Part shown: positions 33,811 to 47,200 of the stretch, one piece after another
Numbering within the stretch: the stretch's first letter is position 1
Layout: each line of letters starts with the position of its first letter
DNA from: Spirogloea muscicola
Taxonomy: Eukaryota > Streptophyta > Zygnematophyceae > Spirogloeales > Spirogloeaceae
Direction: 5' to 3'
NCBI GenBank assembly: GCA_009602725.1
Contig: WELB01000037.1
Coordinates: 111,279-168,706 of the forward strand
Length of the DNA: 57,428 nucleotides
Made by a program: the position numbers and the translations under genes
The notes under the pieces: model-generated
What the model was told of the DNA's origin: nothing
Databases searched by the model: none
What the model saw: the letters and a program-made list of their open reading frames with translations, nothing else

Positions 33811-34526
33811 GTAGTCCCACTAGTCTGCTGACATTGAACTCAAACTTGTGCTCAAGTCAGATTGGCGAGCTTTGATAAGGAGGTTGACTTGTCCACTGCT
33901 CGTAGTGGGCCAATGCTAACCAGCTCTGCAGTAAGGTGCCCACACAAGCAGTGGAAGATAGTGAGAACTTGTGGTAAGTGCCAGATTGTGTGCAACCTCT
34001 ATGAAATCCAAAGCACCTAAGCCACATTGGTGTTGACGTGGCTTAGATGCTGACCTGCAATCCTCCTCTTGGTGATGATGAAGATCTTAATGTTGACCTG
34101 TGCCCCTAGACCTTGCTAAGTATGGCCCAGCATAGGCACCATGTTATGAAGAACTAACTGCCTTAACTAGCCACTTAGAAGAACATCAAAAAAGCAGCGA
34201 CGTTGGCAATCACAGTGCAATAAGACATACTCGGAGGACTTCCAGCAGTACATGGCAGGGAGGAAAAGGCAATGTTGCAATTGGTTGATTACAAGAGCTA
34301 TGAAGTCCAAATACCCCAAATCTCAGCAGATAGTTTCCCAGCTTGCAGCAAGGCGGGAGATGTATTTCAGTTTGCTGCAAGTAACGAACAGTACCACAGT
34401 CTCCTCAAAGAACACTGTGCTCTGATGGTGCTTCCAACTTATGCCTGGCTGTCTGGCTCTGAAGTTGTCTCAAATGCTCATCTTCATGCAACCCGCAGCC
34501 GAACATCAGGCCAAGCCTGGTGGTCC
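33811..34526. other. Spacer, nothing recognised
   Basis: AT-richer sequence with only short frames. It probably includes the 3' flank of the Q/P-rich minus-strand gene. Confidence 0.5.
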
Positions 34527-35240
34527 TCAATCGACGTCCTCATGCCGGCTGTCCGGACGCCATCTTCCATCCCAAGGCTGCCGAGGAGCGGATGCTGACG
34601 TACCAGCATCGCCGTCAACCTGCGACGAGTGGGCCCGCCGGCGCACAGTGCCAAGGTACATAGGTGGCCGGCCCGCTGACCCTGATCCTGCGGCTGGCCC
34701 GGATCCTGCAGGGGGCATGTTCATTTGCCCCCACTGCTGCCACCTCTGCACGTGATACGGCAGAGCCCCGCTGCTGCCACTGCTTTGGCTGCTGCCGTTG
34801 CCGCTGCCGCTGCTTTGGCTGCCCTGTGGCGCTAAGCGCTGGCTCAAGTCCACCTGCCCATGATGCAGTGGCTGGTGGTACATCTGAGCTGCCAGGAAGC
34901 TGGACGGGTCAGACCCCTCCTGGTGGTAAGGATGCAGCTCCGCACGGGGAATTCCATCGTTGTGCGGCTGAGAGAGCTGCTGCTGTTGCTGGGACGCCAA
35001 CAACTGGTTGGCTTGGTGGAAGGGTTGCTGTGATGGTGGTGGCGGTGGTGGCGGCAAAGGCGGCGGCGGTGGTGCTGCTGGCCGCGGCGATGATCGGAAC
35101 CAACTGAAAGGGAAGCCTCGGCTGTTGGATGGTGGTGCTGCTCCAGCGCCTGCGGCTGCCAGCCCCTCCATGCTTTCCCTGCCCACCTCGCGGATGGAAC
35201 CTTGGCTGCTGCCGTTGTTGCCGTCGTCAGGACCCTGACC

Positions 35241-35285
<45 letters not shown>

Positions 35286-35398
35286 CGGCATCTGCCAGGC
35301 ACCGAACCACGCCTGCCTAGGGCGCCCATCGCCACCCTGCCCGGACCGGGTGCCAGCACCATCACCGCTGCGTGTGCGCTCATAATCGGGATCATCTG
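34527..35398 (-). CDS. Gln/Pro/Ser-rich protein of unknown function, 5' partial
   Basis: One long minus-strand frame of about 290 residues that begins at the single N (35399) and ends at a stop at 34527. It contains a polyglutamine tract encoded by (CTG)n on the plus strand (about 35241-35282), polyproline, Ser/Gly runs, and more ordered islands such as QAWFGAWQMPW and LPYHVQRWQQWGQMNMPP. No domain is recognised. Codon composition and continuous length favour a real last exon. It might belong to a transcription or RNA regulator, but nothing proves this. It is divergent from ABCF3 and both genes break at the same N. Confidence 0.55.
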
Positions 35399-35399
35399 N
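35399..35399. other. Single N joining two truncated genes
   Basis: One undetermined base. A minus-strand frame and a plus-strand ABCF gene both lose their 5' ends exactly here, which suggests a collapsed gap of unknown true size rather than one ambiguous base. Confidence 0.7.
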
Positions 35400-35401
35400 C
35401 A

Positions 35402-38400
35402 CGGCGCGGCGGCGGCGGCGGCGAGGTGCGCAAGCTCACGGCGGCGCTCAAGATGGGCGAGGGCATGCCCGACGAGGCGTACATCGGGCCGCGGCCGGAC
35501 GCGCCGCTCAACGACGCACCCGTCATCTCCGAGCGCGACCAGCTCAAGCTCGAGCGCCGCCGCCGCAAGGAGGACCGCCAGCGCCAGGTGCCCCGGCGAG
35601 AGCAGATCGCTTCACTCAAAGCGAAAGCCAACTCAGCATAACCAAACGACTGTCCAGGCAATGATGGGCCTCCTCTTGGACTGAAGCAAAACCCAAATTA
35701 GCATGGCCGAAGAAGTGTTTAGCTAATTGTTGGGTTTCTTGCTGTGAGATGTATAAGTTGCTGCGACGGTACACTGCAGCTCGCAGAGTACGACGAGCCT
35801 CATTGCCATTGACTGCCCTGGAGCTCAGTACTGACACCCACTGAGGCCTTCTCTGTGGCGGTAGATCGAGTACGAGGCTCACCTGGCGGAGGTGGCGGCG
35901 GTCACAGCGCGGCTGCCGCCGATCATGGTGAGCCACGGGGGCGACGGCCTCGCCGGCACTGCCAAGGACATCCACATGGAGAGCATCACCATTGCTGTGG
36001 CTGGCAAGGAGCTCGTCAGCGATGCCACTGTCACGCTCGCCTTCGGCCGCCGATACGGTACAAGCTCACACTCAGTTGACTGCCTCGTGCACCCCACTCG
36101 TCCAGGTTCCTGATGGCTGGACCCCTGACTTTCGATTCTATACTCGATCATACTAGATAATATACCCTACTGCATCCAGAATCTCAGCACGTATACATAG
36201 GTTGCGAGCAAACTAAATATGTGTTACTAGATTCTGTACTAAACTAAAAGATGTGGGGGCGCCTTGTTGTATCACTGTCCTTGGGCAGGCCTGGTGGGAC
36301 GCAACGGGACAGGCAAGACGACGTTCCTGCGCCACATGGCAATGCACGAGCTGAGCGGCATCCCACGGAGCTGCAACATCTTGCACGTCGAGCAGGAGGT
36401 GGCGGGCGACAGCACCACCGTCCTCCAGTGCGTGCTCAACTCCGACGTCGAGCGCACCGCCCTTCTGGACGAGGAGAAGGAGCTGTCCTCTGCCAACAAG
36501 GTATTATCATATTATCATGTTGCTGGCATTGCTAGCAGTTCCATAATGCTTCTGGGTTGACTGAGAGCTCTTTGCATCTGCATACTCTCATTGCAAAACT
36601 GCAGGGCTATCTCAACCCCGCATAGTCGCAGGGAATGCCTGTACATGGGGCAATGTGATTAATAGAGGAGCTTCTGCAATCACATTCGTACCTTTACTTC
36701 CAAAAGCCCCCAATTTAGCACCTCACAGCGCCCTTGTTTCTACAGAAAATTGCAGGAGCCCTTGCCACAACAACTGGCAAGGAGGCCAACGGGGCGGCCC
36801 CTGCGCCAACCGACAAGGCCGCTCAGCGCCTTGCAGACATCTACAAGCGGCTGGAAGCCATTGATGCGTATTCTGCAGAAGCGAGGGCAGCTTCAATTCT
36901 AGCGGTTTTTGCTCACCTCTACACCCCCATGCCTGCTCTGTGTCTTGTTCTGACTCTTGGTTCACAATCTTGAAGGTGGTGAGCCCCCTTGACTCGGAAA
37001 GAGAGGACAAAGATTCCTTGTCTTCAGTGGATGGGCAGTCTGCCAATCAGCAAGACATGACCAAGAGGTCCTATATCTTTCATGCGCAGGGCCTGAGCTT
37101 CACATCAGATATGCAGCTCAAGGCTACAAAGACGTTCTCGGGAGGCTGGCGGATGCGTGTGGCACTGGCAAGGGCGCTATTTGTGGAGCCTGACCTTCTC
37201 CTTCTTGATGAGCCCACTGTAAGTGACAGGTTGCTTCGTCCCAGAGAAGGCATGTTGTTCGTTCTTACGGAGTATTGGTGGCAGCTTTGGGGAGCGTAGG
37301 CAATGCTCGTTGCATGTGCACGTGTACATTTCATGCTTCATGGCTGAAAGGTGTTTAGGGTCTGTTGGTTGCACTAAATGCGATGCTACATGCCCACCTT
37401 TTTCACAATGCTAGGACTTGTGTCCCTGTGTGGCCTCTCAGTCAGAGTTGGGAATAAGCATTATTGGTATTTATTGTAAATGCAGAACCATCTAGACCTG
37501 CACGCTGTGCTGTGGCTGGAGGACTACCTCGTCCGATGGCCCAAGACCCTGATTGTTGTCTCCCATGCTCGCGAGTTCCTGAATGCGGTTGCCACGGACA
37601 TCCTCTACTTGCGAGACCAGAAAATAACGACTTACAAGGTGCCCAGTTGTTGCTGCTCAGCTACTGGCTTTGATCTTGATAGTGTGTATTTTGTCCATGA
37701 ATAGCATGGTGGCTGCTCCAATGCTCAGAGAAGGCTGTAAGTCATCCTTCAGGTGTCTCTCATCAATCTTTCCTCCTTCTACAGGGCGACTATGACACCT
37801 TTGAAAAGACGAGGAACGAGCGCCTGCGGAACCAGGCCAAAGCCAAGGAAGCGAATGAGAGGACAAGGGCTCACATGCAGGTGGGGCAGCAAGCCAGGGA
37901 GCTATAAGCACTTGTCACTATTTGTCTTTGCAAGCAACAATGGGAAGCAGTAGAAGAATATTGCTCTGGATTGGTTGGCTAACGTGCTGATCGGGTGCCT
38001 GTTTGCTGTTCTCATAGGCGTTCATCGACAAATTTCGCTACAATGCAAAGAGGGCCTCTCTTGTGCAGTCACGCATCAAGGTATGCCTGGCTTGTGGCAT
38101 AGTAAGCATTGCTGGGGAATTGCTGCAACCATTATGAGCCTGGAGATTGAGCACCACATGCTGAAGAGCAGGCACTGGCACATACTCATATACTCTACAA
38201 GTGCTAAGATGGTATATGTGCTTGGTGGGGCAGGCCTTGGAGCGTGTCGGCGTCGTTGACGATATTGTCAATGACCCAGAGTAAGACGCCGCAGCGCAAG
38301 GTCGTTGTGCACATAGCAAGACACGCTGGAAGGCTAGGACCCTCTCCGTGTGCTGAGCTGCGGTCCATGCATGCACCAAGCCGCTGCTCATGCACAAGAC

Positions 38401-40203
38401 TGCAAGTTTCCACTCTTGATGCAAAAGATGGGTAGCTGCTTGCACTGTGCAGCTACAAATTTGAGTTCCCCACTCCAGAGGACAGGCCCATGCCTCCCAT
38501 AGTGAGCTTCATGTGCGGCCCCTTTAAATGGCAGCCCCTTACAAACCTTCATGCATCTTGCAAGGCTTCTCCTGATCACCATGTTCCTTATGGGAACCAG
38601 TAGCCCACATTGATCCATCAGTGGCATACTGCAGAGATGCTTCGTTTGCTTACCCCGGGGGGCAAGAGCTGTTTAGGAACCTCAACTTCGGCATCGATCT
38701 TGACAGCCGCCTTGCAAGTGAGTTGTCAAGTCAAAACGACTTTGGTCATAGGTACGCTCACTGTATCTTATTGTCAATGTTGTCAGCATTCATGACCGTG
38801 ATTCTGTGCATTGCCTCTGCCAGTGGTTGGCCCCAATGGCATTGGTAAGTCCACGCTTTTGAAGCTCATCTCTGGCGAGCTGCAGCCAACCTCGGGCACA
38901 GTGTTCAGGTCCGCTAAAGTGAGCATCAGCAACGTTGATTGGCATTGCTAGATCCCATCCTGTTTGCTGTTTTCGAAGTAGTCTTTTCCTGTTTTTGCTC
39001 TTTCATTTCGAGGCACATTTTGTTCAATCAATCCAAGGCTGACAGCTGACCCTTTGAAGCGGCACCGATGTGCAGCTCACGCTTGCCTGCCTTGTTGACA
39101 GGTGCGGATGGCTGTCTTCAGTCAGCACCACGTTGACGGACTTGACCTTTCCATGTCACCCCTCCTCGACATGAGTGTCTCATTTCCAGTAAGATAATGA
39201 TGTCTTCAGAAAGTCTTGGAGAAAAGATGGTAGTCCCTTAGTCTTAAGAAATGTGTATTGTCACTAGCTGCTAAGGCACTTCTTGAGATGTACCCTGATT
39301 TGGTTGTATGGCCAGGGCGTAACGGAGCAAAAGCTAAGATCTCATCTGGGATCCTTTGGTGTTGGAGGCAATCTTGCTCTGCAGCCCATGTTTACACTGT
39401 CAGGTGCGCCCCTTTAATGGTCACTTCAGCATGAACTGCCTTCACCACTGGTAACCGGAGCATGTGCACTTCATACTTCATGCATTGGCAGCTGCTGACC
39501 ATGTTTTCCAATGTTTGTTGCTCACCTGGACGCCACCTTGTGCAATCTATTTCTTCCAGGCGGTCAGAAGAGCCGGGTTGCATTTGCAAAGATCACCTTC
39601 AAGAAGCCTCACATACTCTTGCTGGACGAGCCTTCAAATCATCTGGTTTGATCCTATCCAGCTGCCTACATGGAACTGATAGGAATACTATACAACTGCC
39701 ATTCTGATGAAATAGCAGCCACTGTCGAGCAGGAGAAGCAGCCAGTGTTGGGCTGGCTAGTCATGCTCATGCCCTTGTTTACTTGCCCTACAGGACTTGG
39801 ACGCTGTTGAAGCCCTTATACAGGGCCTTGCAATGTATCAAGGGGGAGTCTTGGTGGTGAGCATGTTGCCTTCAAAACTATAGTCTGGTATAAGAGTGAG
39901 CTCTTACCGGTTGTTCAGAGCAGGCTGTGCTCCTGGATGGGCAGCTTGCTGACTGTCAGCATGACTGCCAGTAGATATCTGATAAATTCATACAATAGTG
40001 CAGTTTTGTCAAAAGCTTCCTGCATTGCAGGTGATTTGCATCTCTCATCATGGGTTACTTGGGTGCTTGCTGTGTTGCAGGTTAGTCACGATGAGCATCT
40101 TATCACGGGTAGCGTTGATGAGTTATGGGTGATATCTGCTGGGAAAGCCACCCCCTTCAATGGGTCCTTCAAGGAATATCGACAAACATTAAGAGCATCT
40201 TGA
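35402..40203 (+). CDS. ABCF3: ABC-F protein, GCN20/ABCF3 type, 5' partial
   Basis: Soluble twin-ATPase that works with GCN1 on ribosomes in the GCN2 stress pathway. It has no membrane domain. After a short N-terminal exon ([20 protein letters not shown], basic [12 protein letters not shown]) comes [20 protein letters not shown]. First ATPase: Walker [10 protein letters not shown] near 36300, signature FSGGWRM near 37138, Walker B LLLLDEPT then NHLDLHAV across an intron, and the linker helices [22 protein letters not shown]. Second ATPase: GPNGIGKST near 38830, [42 protein letters not shown] and [17 protein letters not shown]. All catalytic motifs are intact. The first 80-100 residues of the family are missing, at the N. 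Confidence 0.93.
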
Positions 40204-40439
40204 TGAACACCTTAGTGATGCCTTAGTAACACTTCAGTAACAGCCAAGAGGTCAATGGTCTCCAACATAAGCTCCTCATTCTTGGCTTTCTTTTTCTGTC
40301 GGGCTCCAAATGTATGTGAAATTGACTGTGCCTCTGAGCTTGGCTTTCCAGTACGCTCTTGTGCAGCGAATGGAGTCATCCCATTGCCAGCCTGTCCCAA
40401 CTGCATCGAACCTGCAGCCACCACTTACTATCTCCTGTG

Positions 40440-41570
40440 CTTATTTAGATCCTGCCTGCTGCCTCTATCAGAGACTGAAGGAGCAGCTGTGAAACCCCCA
40501 GCCCAAATGAATGGACGAGATTTAGATGGAACGACCAACATTGAAAGCTGCTGTTGATGGGAAGCCTCTCAAGAACCCCCAATACTTTCTGCAGGTCGGA
40601 ATAGTAGCAGGAACGAATTGTCCCTGTGAAGCATGGAAGGGAGATCTTCAGAATGGGGGCGATGGCTGTGACATAGCCAGTAGGAAAGGCGTTGCCAGGC
40701 TGGTTCTGTAGCGACAGCCAAGACATGGCCAACATCCAGATGCAAGGACCTCATTTTGACACAGCGGAGAGGCGTTTGCCAAACACCTGAGCCAGCGATC
40801 GGACAGCATTGATGTTCGTTGCTCCCCCTGCTGGCCCATGTTGTCGGGCTATGCCTTGTCGTGTAATGGGCTGGAGGAGGTTGAGCCACCGAGGCTTGGA
40901 CGCCCTAAGACCTATACTGCCAATTACACAATTACAATCTTGAACAAGTAATCTTGTATTTCAAGTCCTGCATATGTGCCGCTTTGGCACGACTAAGTGA
41001 TGACCCGCCATCATGACCGATGGGACCCGGTCGGTGAATTCGAAAGTGTCCAATGTCACAATATGAGCGATGACAAGATGGCCACCGCCAAACATGATGT
41101 TGACAAGGTCGACGCGCCTTGTGTGGGGACTGTCGGCCTTGTACGTGACAAGAGATGATGAGCGTATCTTCCAGGGTCCTTTGGAGGAAAGGTTTGTCAT
41201 TATTGGTGAGGGGTCGATTATCAAGAAGGGCCAACCTAAGAATGTAACGAAAGGTCGATTGAAGAAGCCCAACATGAGTTGATGTTTACTCAGTAATTTC
41301 GTCACAAGGGATGGCCAAAACAAATAGCCCCCACGGTCAACAACTTGTGAGCGCGGCAAGTTGCGGAGGTGGCAGCTGCAGGAGAGAAGCCCGTATCGAG
41401 CACCGAAGTGCCAAAGTAACGAACGTCTTCCGCAAGTGGGAGGGTTTCACAGTGTGAAAGGAGCCCCTTGAAGCCATAAGATTGTGCTGTGGAGTCTGGG
41501 CCGGGGTCTTCGGCCCAGGATAAGAAACAGGATAGAATGCGGCCGCACTTAAGACACCCCAGCGACATGA
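40440..41570 (-). mobile_element. Decayed retroelement C-terminal region, minus sense
   Basis: On the minus strand, in element order: ADSPHTRRVDLV near 41.1 kb (compare ADGLHTRRVDLV at 19.9 kb), then PRWLNLLQPITRQGIARQ and SLAQVFGKRLSAVSK near 40.7-40.9 kb (compare ARWLELLTQLARHTIARR and SLAQVYRMRLAVSLQ at 5.6 kb). Stops and shifts are many. It lies just past the ABCF3 stop. Confidence 0.65.
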
Positions 41571-41639
41571 TTGCAAATAGCCCACACTCCGGCCTCAGAT
41601 CAGAATGTTGCTGAATGCCGTGCTTCCGTCAGGGCGACG

Positions 41640-42970
41640 TCTTACCGCCTGCTAGCTGTTCAGTCTTGCATCTTTTGACTAGAGGTTACTGAGAGTCTCC
41701 TTGCTTGAATTCTAGTCCTTAGCACTCCGGCTCCTTCAGACCTTGTCCATTCCTTTGGGCTGGCCTCTCCCGGCCACCAGTTAATCTGGCCGCGCTTGCT
41801 CCTTGCATTGGGTCCGGGCCTACAAACCGACGTGGACGTCATCAAGCGTCGCACAGGAGGATGGGTTCCCAGCAGGTCTGGATGGGGCTTGGAACTCAGG
41901 AGAGAAGCTTCTTTCGCATGGGGCAGTGTCTGTAAAGGGCCAGCCAAAGAAAGAAATAGCTTTCCAATGTATGGCTGTGAGAAGAAAGGCTGGCTTTGCC
42001 AGCCCCTCTTCTCTATGGGCGAGCACTTTCTTCTGTGAGAGGCCAGACCAAAGGAATGAACAAGGTTTGAAAGGGCCGGAAGGCGCACAGAAGGATGGAC
42101 AAGGCCAGACAGAATAGCTCCTCCAGTGTAAGAAAAAGAAAGCGCGGCCAGATTGACTGGTGGCTGGGAAAGGCCAGCCCGAAGGGATGGACAGAGTCTG
42201 AAGGAGCCGGAGTGCGAAGGACTAGGACTAAGACATCAGCCAGGGAACGCTCATTAACCTCTAGTCAGGAGTCCAGTGTAAGGCAGTGGCTGTGAAAGGC
42301 CAGCCCAAAGCGATGTCCAAGATACTAGTCTGCAAGACGTCAGCAGAAGGCGCATGATAGAAGAACAGCTCTTCCATATGTCTCGTAGCAGCTTTGTTTC
42401 TGTTACTTAGCGCTTCCCCTGGCCCCCTTCTCGTACTCTGTTCATTCTTTTTCGGGCTGGTTGTTCCAGCCCCTATTCTCAATGGGCGAGCACTTTCTTC
42501 CATATTAAGGCAGTGGTTGTGAAAGGCCAGCGCCAAAAGCCTCTGGTCAGCAAGTGCCAAATCAGAACAACCAGATGGAAGTGGGAAAGCGCAAAGCACA
42601 AAGGAACCGAAGAAAGTGCTCGCGCCCGAGAATAGGGGCTGGAAAAGCCAGCCCAAAAAAGAATGAACAGAGTACGAGAAGGGGGCCAGGGGAAGCGCTA
42701 AGAAAAAGAATGAGCTCGCCCATAGAAGAAAGTGCTCGCCCATTGAGAATAGGGGCTGGAACAACCAGCCCGAAAAAGAACGAACAAAGTACGAGAAGGG
42801 GGCCAGGGGAAGTAGAAGAGAGGGGCTGGCAGAAGCCAGCCAAAAAAGAATGGACAAAATCCAAAGAGCTACAGGAGAATCACTCAGTAACCTCTGCTAA
42901 GCAGCCGCAGGTCGGAGATGCTAGGCTCGTTGAAGTGGGTCCCCTGGCCAGAGCCAGGGGCAGCAGCGAG
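41640..42970. mobile_element. Dense mosaic of retroelement tails in both orientations
   Basis: At least eight tail units: plus sense near 41680-41800, 41985-42030 and 42420-42500; minus sense near 42125-42250, 42285-42310, 42600-42700, 42725-42800 and 42820-42960. Tail types alternate and share endpoints GGGCGAGCACTTTC or GGCCGCGCTT. The last minus unit keeps the first bases of the coding end. No complete protein region is present. Confidence 0.75.
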
Positions 42971-44217
42971 GGCGAGAAAAACAACACACAGAGAAACAAA
43001 GCAGCTACGGATCACTCACCGAAGCTGTCAGGTCTCGAGCACCCGGGCCAGAGCCCGGGACCCCCGCCTCGCGGCGAAGAATCTGGAGCCAGGCCAGATT
43101 CTCGGCACCACCGCCCGCTCTCTTGGCGGCATGCGGGGGGCCCTGACGCCACCGCCCCCGGCGTGTCTGGCGCCCGCCGTCCGGCAGCCCGGGCGGGGGG
43201 CCCGTTAAATTGAAATCAATTGTCCCTGGAATGAGCTCGGTGGACCTCCCGCTCCGGGAAGCCGTGACCGGGACCAAAATCACCGGGGGGAAACGGTGAC
43301 GAATGCTGCCCCGCCGGTTAGAGGCCCAGATTGACCTGTCAGGCCCGTGATGGAAATCGGTGATGCACCCCCCTCCTCACCCTCCCTCCCCCCACCCTCT
43401 CTCCCCGCGCTCCCCTCCGGGCGCCCAGCGTGGGCCCTCCCCGCGGAGGAGGGGGGGGGGGGAGGGAGGNTTTCGCTCGCGCCGGGCCGGCGGCGCGCCA
43501 TCCGCCCTCTGGCCAGAAGGTCGCGCGACGGCCGGGCGTGCCGCTCGTCGCCCCCCCCCTGCGCTGCTGGGAGGTCGCGCGACGGCCTGAGGGCGTGGCG
43601 GCGAGCGGCACGTCGCTATCGCTCGACCAGAGCCGTGGATTGTCGACGGGACCAGTGGGCCTGGACGATGGGACCGCTGTGACCGAGGGGGCTTTCGACG
43701 TGCTGGCCCTGAGTACTGCAATTGGGAACGAGCGAGAAGTCAGGTGCGGAACAGCTTGCCACGCTGACGAAGGCTCACTCCTCGTACGTCAGGACGTGCT
43801 CTTACTATCAGTCTGATGGAATTGGCATTTTTAGGTTTGGCCGTCCAAGGAATGGCTTGCATACGGCCATTAGCTAGTGTGGATATCTTACTTGAAGCAC
43901 GACACGGTGAAGCTTGGCTGGGTCCTGCGGTGCTGTGCTTCGACCTAGCAGGGTCCAAGCCGGATTAGCATGTTCCGGTACCTCTTGCAAGCCCAAGTAT
44001 AGGTGTCACTAGTCTATGCATGACTTCAGCAGATGTGAGATAGAAGCATTATCTGAGCGGCTGGGCTCTCCATTCCACCCTCACTGATTTGAAATGCAGG
44101 TGGTCTTTGCAGATGGGGCTCGCTAGGTGACTGTATTCTCGACCCCGAGCCCCTTGGGAGGCCCTGGGATGTCAGGACACTGGAAGGGCAAGCAGGGCTC
44201 CGCAGGGGCCACTTGAG
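42971..44217. other. GC-rich 5' flank of the PRAF gene
   Basis: A GC-rich block (about 43020-43650) with G and C runs and one N (43470), then AT-richer sequence up to the PRAF start. It probably holds a promoter and 5'UTR. Open frames on both strands are compositional and match nothing. Confidence 0.45.
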
Positions 44218-47200
44218 ATGGCAAAGCAGGGGCAGAAGCTGCCTCCTACCAAAGCTGCCGAGCAGGTGTTCCCGCGTGGAGGTCCTGCAGAGCGAGACAT
44301 TGAGCAGGTACGACTGATGAAGTAGTTCATGACAGTCTGATAGTCTCCTAGGTTGTTAGTCAGATGACAAAGGGAGCAGTATCTCATGAGGGAGAGCTTT
44401 GCCGCTGTATGCTATGGAGCTCATTGGGGACAAGGCAAGGCTTGGAACTGCAGAATACTTGAGATTCAGTCTTACTGGGGTGCCAGAGTGGTATATATGG
44501 TTGCCGGATGCATGGGCGATTCAGAAGAAAAGCAACACCTGCTGAACATTTTGAGTACTATCATGATTGCTTGTGCAGGCCATCACTGCTCTTAAGAAGG
44601 GCGCAAATCTCACGAAATATGGGCGAAGGGGCAAGCCGAAGTTTTGTTCCTTCAAGCTATCAGGAGTAAGTGATCCTCGCGACAAAGACCGCAGGACAAC
44701 GAGGAATGGGCAAGCTCTACTTGCAGCACCTTACATGGTTATGGTCCTCATCTCTCACACCCCAAGGGAGACGTCTGTAATGCAGGACGAAACAGACTTG
44801 GTCTACTACTCAGGAGCGTCACAGAAGACCCTTACCTTAAGTACTGTGTCTTCAATATATCCTGGGCAGCGAACAGTAAGCAGAGAAGAACTTTGGCATG
44901 CTTCAGCATGTAATTGCAGAGGATGTACTGATCAATTTGGACTCATGCTGTGTAGATCTTCTGACCTGCTGTTTCACTGCGGCAATCAGAGATTACTATC
45001 TAGGAATGTCGAGCACTTTTTAATCACAGTTTGAATGACCACGAGTCTTACTTTCAGACTTCTAATTGAGGTTGTTAATCTGTCTCTGGCAGCCGGTTTT
45101 TAAGCGTTACCCACGACCAGACAAAGAGTACCAGTCATTCTCCTTGATCTATCAGAATGGGGAGCGGTCACTCGATCTTGTGAGTATAGCTTGACCCTCT
45201 GGATATGGGTCGTGAGATGAAAATCCTGCAGTCATGTGTTGCCAATCACTTTTGTCTGTTTGAATCTGAGCTCTTGTGAAAGTTGAAAGGACTGTTACTG
45301 CACAGTGACACGTCCTTTTTGCACAACGTGCTCACTGCAGATTTGCAAGGACAAGGACGAGGCAGAGATATGGTTTATGGGATTGAAGGCCCTCATCACA
45401 AATGTTCGGAAGCCCAAATTCGAAAGTCGAGGCTTGGGTGGATCAAGGTCAAAGGTTTCATCGTCTCAGGAGTTTGACAACAGTCCAAGGAGTAGCCTAC
45501 TTGACATGGCAAATTACGGCAGCCAAGACGAGTTGCAGGTAGCCCCCCATTCCGAACCTCCTGTCTTACTCAGTCCTGTCTTCCTCGGGACCTTGTGTCT
45601 TGCTAATGATCAGCAGTGTCTCAATGGCACTGAAGGGCGTCCAGGCAAGTCCCGCCATTGCCTCGGCTCTCATCCTTCTCGTCAGCCCTTGCCACCATGT
45701 TGCATACGCGTCCTTTTGATTGGTATTCGCTGCAGAACAGCGCCAGCACAAGCTGATGTTGATTCGTGTGCAACCCTCTGTGTTGGCAGAGGGCTGTTAC
45801 CGGTGGTTCTTCTCAGGGGGGTACCTCACAAAGGTCATCTACTCCAGGTTCCCCCAGCAGGGAAAACTCTGAGTTGCCCTCCCCTCAGGAAGGTGAAGGA
45901 AGTGGGAATCTGGACCCATCAGGCCCACACCACGTGTCCAGGGGCTCCGATGATTTCGCTCAGCTGCTAGCCGAGATGAGGCAATCAGGGGAGATCTCGT
46001 TTGATGCTGGCCCAGCCAGTTGGTCAGGCCGCAGGTCACCGGGGTCGTCTCTCATGGGTTTTGAGCTGCCAGAGAGGCGGGGAAGAGTATCTCCAGGTCT
46101 GGTGGGTGGCGAGAAAAGCAATGGCACAGCCCTGCTTCCGGTGTCCGGCAGATCGCCTCCTCCTTTTGGGAGCTTCATGTCGTTGGTTTCGGAAGACTCT
46201 TTTACGCACACGACTAAGAGTGCAACTTTTGGCGAGTGGAAATACAGTGGAAAGATAGACATGCGGCAAAGTCGGGAGCTGTCAACAACGAGTAGCCAAG
46301 GCTCAGGAGCTGAGGGCGAAGATGAAGTGCTGGGAGACGTGCATGCCTGGGGGGAAGACTTGGCAGGGGGAGTCCTTGGAGAGGGGGTGAGAAAGGGAAG
46401 CCTGGCAGCAATGGGATCTGGAGTGGCTGAAAGCATCAGTGCAACCTCTGATGCCCTCCTGCCCCGAGCATTGGAGTCATCAGTGGTGCTGGACGTCATC
46501 AACATTGCTTGCGGTGGACGACATGCTGCTCTGGTCAACAGAAGAGGGGAGGTCAGCCATGCTACTGACTTATACTCTATCTGTAGTTGGAGAACTGGGT
46601 CGCAGCCTATCTCATTCACAGAAATTTGCTTGTGCTTTTGCTATGTTTAGTACTTGCTCCATGCACTCCACTTTGACTATATCTCAGTATGCACAAAGCA
46701 GGTCTTCTGCTGGGGTGAGGAATCAGGCGGTCGTCTGGGCCATGGCACTGATTGTGATGTTCCCCATCCTCAGCTAGTTGAAGCTCTTGCGAGCACCAAT
46801 ACTGTGCAGGTAGCAAGCCCATCTTGTTTGTCAAAGAAGAGACCAGGACTTCTTGCTATGAAACCAAGCACGCATCACTACATGCACCACAGGTTATCAT
46901 TTCATTTGAAGTATTTCATGTATGCACTCCTCACAACTCGTGGACAGTATTGAAGAGTGGATGGTACTTACAAAGCACTTGAGTGCTTGTTGTGCCAGGT
47001 GGCGTGTGGCGAGTTTCACACATGTGCGGTGACTCAGGGAGGGGAGGTTTACAGCTGGGGAGACGGGACACACTGTTCAGGGCTGCTCGGGCATGGGAAT
47101 GACGTCAGCCACTGGATACCGCGTAAGATCAGTGGACCCCTGGACGGGCTGGTTGTCAGACAAGTGTCTTGTGGCCCATGGCACAGTGCTGTCATCACTG

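Noticed and set aside
34060-34110. GTGATGATGA resembling a snoRNA C box
   Set aside because: No properly placed D box (CTGA) or terminal stem was found downstream.
35238-35282. CTG repeat as a plus-strand poly-Leu gene
   Set aside because: Better read as polyglutamine in the long minus-strand frame.
43280-43820. Open frames on both strands in the GC-rich block before PRAF
   Set aside because: They overlap each other and an N, and none resembles a protein family.
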